From: Pedobacter sp. UBA1951
GTDB taxonomy: Bacteria; Bacteroidota; Bacteroidia; Sphingobacteriales; Sphingobacteriaceae
Length of the DNA stretch: 24,305 nucleotides
Direction of reading: 5' to 3'
Assembly (NCBI GenBank): GCA_002336465.1
Contig: DDEP01000169.1
Span: 1-24,305 of the forward strand
Shown: positions 23,718-24,305 of the stretch, one piece after another
How the letters are laid out: every line of letters begins with the position of its first letter
Numbering within the stretch: position 1 is the first letter of the stretch
Program-made: the position numbers and the translations under genes
The notes under the pieces: generated by a model
Database searches by the model: none
The model's input: the letters and a program-made list of their open reading frames with translations, nothing else
Told to the model about the DNA's origin: nothing

Positions 23718-24305
23718 ATGTCAGTTTTAGAAATGAAAGTTCCTTCACCGGGCGAATCAATTACAGAAGTTGAAATTGCAACCTGGCTTGTAAAAGATGG
23801 TGATTATGTAGAAAAAGATCAACCCATCGCTGAAGTAGATTCAGATAAAGCTACTCTTGAATTGCCTGCTGAACAAAGTGGTGTAATCACTCTGAAAGCT
23901 GAAGAAGGTGACGTTGTACAAGTAGGACAGGTGGTTTGTTTAATCGATATGGATGCTGCAAAACCTTCAGGAAGTGCTGCTCCTGCTGCTGAAGCTCCAA
24001 AACAGGAAGAGGCTCCTAAAGCGGCTGAACCTGCTAAACAGGAAGCTCCGGCTCCACAACCTGCTGCTCAACCGGTAGCTGCTGCAACGCAGACTTACGC
24101 AACAGGTGCTCCTTCTCCTGCGGCTAAAAAAATTCTTGACGAAAAAGGAATGGATGCTTCACAGGTTTCAGGAAGCGGAAGAGACGGAAGAATCACTAAA
24201 TCAGACGCTGAACTGGCTGCAGTTCCTGCATTGGGAGGAAACCCTGTTACCGCTACAGGTTCCAGATCTACAACTACGACTAAACTTTCAGTTCTTAGAA
24301 GAAAA
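23718..24305 (+). CDS. sucB: Dihydrolipoamide succinyltransferase, E2 of 2-oxoglutarate dehydrogenase (3' truncated by window edge)
   Basis: E2 accepts the succinyl group from E1 on its lipoyl arm and transfers it to CoA. The window shows 196 residues in an open frame to the last base. The lipoyl domain occupies about 1-80, with the lipoylated K44 in EVDSDKATLE. An Ala/Pro/Glu/Lys-rich flexible linker covers about 83-123. The peripheral E3-binding domain lies at about 131-165 (PSPAAKKILDEKG...GSGRDGRIT). The catalytic acyltransferase domain begins beyond the window. The start at ATG 23718 gives the conserved MSVLEMKVPSPGES. Codon choices (AGA, CAG, GGA) match the second part of sucA, not the rest of the window, so it belongs with that sequence type. 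Confidence 0.95.
   Translation, partial: MSVLEMKVPSPGESITEVEIATWLVKDGDYVEKDQPIAEVDSDKATLELPAEQSGVITLKAEEGDVVQVGQVVCLIDMDAAKPSGSAAPAAEAPKQEEAPKAAEPAKQEAPAPQPAAQPVAAATQTYATGAPSPAAKKILDEKGMDASQVSGSGRDGRITKSDAELAAVPALGGNPVTATGSRSTTTTKLSVLRRK

Noticed and set aside
23960..24100. Ala/Pro/Glu-rich repeats in sucB as a tandem-repeat or low-quality region.
   Set aside because: This is the normal flexible linker between the lipoyl and E3-binding domains of E2 proteins.
1..24305. tRNA, rRNA, CRISPR arrays, insertion sequences, prophage or defence genes.
   Set aside because: I looked through all intergenic stretches (none over about 210 bases) and found no cloverleaf, regular spaced repeats, transposase or phage-like proteins.

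Overview
The window is a stretch of a Bacteroidota genome, most likely from the Sphingobacteriaceae (Pedobacter-like). The evidence is the character of the proteins (a divergent AraC / TonB-dependent receptor pair with a carboxypeptidase-regulatory-like N-terminus, DUF4251, plant-type glutaminyl cyclotransferase, Cry-DASH), the near absence of Shine-Dalgarno sequences, and promoters of the Bacteroidota type (TTTG or TTG about 19-21 bp upstream of TAnnTTTG). The genus is an inference from remembered protein character, not from a search. I see no phage, insertion sequence, CRISPR array, tRNA or rRNA, and no defence or secondary-metabolite locus. Most of the window is housekeeping.

Layout. (1) 1-1575: the 3' part of secA, closed by a strong 17-bp hairpin terminator. 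(2) 1658-4340: a probable operon of a SPOR-domain protein, an M20 amidohydrolase and an unknown secreted protein. (3) 4455-6072: a secreted class-C beta-lactamase-fold serine hydrolase with its own terminator. (4) 6170-7349: a divergent pair, a small unknown exported protein and an SGNH hydrolase. (5) 7391-10752: a tight dnaG - yraN - glutaminyl cyclotransferase cluster, convergent with a DUF4251 protein. (6) 11385-13661: pgi, divergent from a Gly-rich unknown protein. (7) 13737-17193: a TonB-dependent siderophore-type receptor divergent from an AraC regulator, with a candidate operator between them. (8) 17396-19388: prfB, read through a programmed +1 frameshift, then an alpha/beta hydrolase. 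(9) 19528-20820: Cry-DASH. (10) 20938-24305: sucA and the start of sucB, the E1 and E2 subunits of 2-oxoglutarate dehydrogenase.

The most notable observation is inside sucA. The reading frame is intact, but codon use changes abruptly about a quarter of the way in. Before about 21,620, Arg is 5 CGT to 4 AGA and Gln is 7 CAA to 1 CAG. After it, Arg is 27 AGA, 1 AGG and 1 CGT, and Gln is 17 CAG to 1 CAA. The N-terminal part reads as Sphingobacteriaceae; the rest of sucA, the short spacer and sucB read as Chryseobacterium or Elizabethkingia-like (Weeksellaceae). The switch lies at or just after a highly conserved stretch of E1. It is either an assembly chimera of two co-sampled genomes or a real homologous-recombination junction. 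Until reads are examined, the last ~2.5 kb should not be assumed to belong to the same organism as the rest.

Other points worth a second look are the intact RF2 frameshift site with an internal Shine-Dalgarno-like element in a lineage that hardly uses such elements, near-leaderless promoters at dnaG and prfB, a 21-bp-spaced pair of half-sites between the receptor and its putative regulator, and a decayed lipoprotein-like reading frame between araC and prfB.
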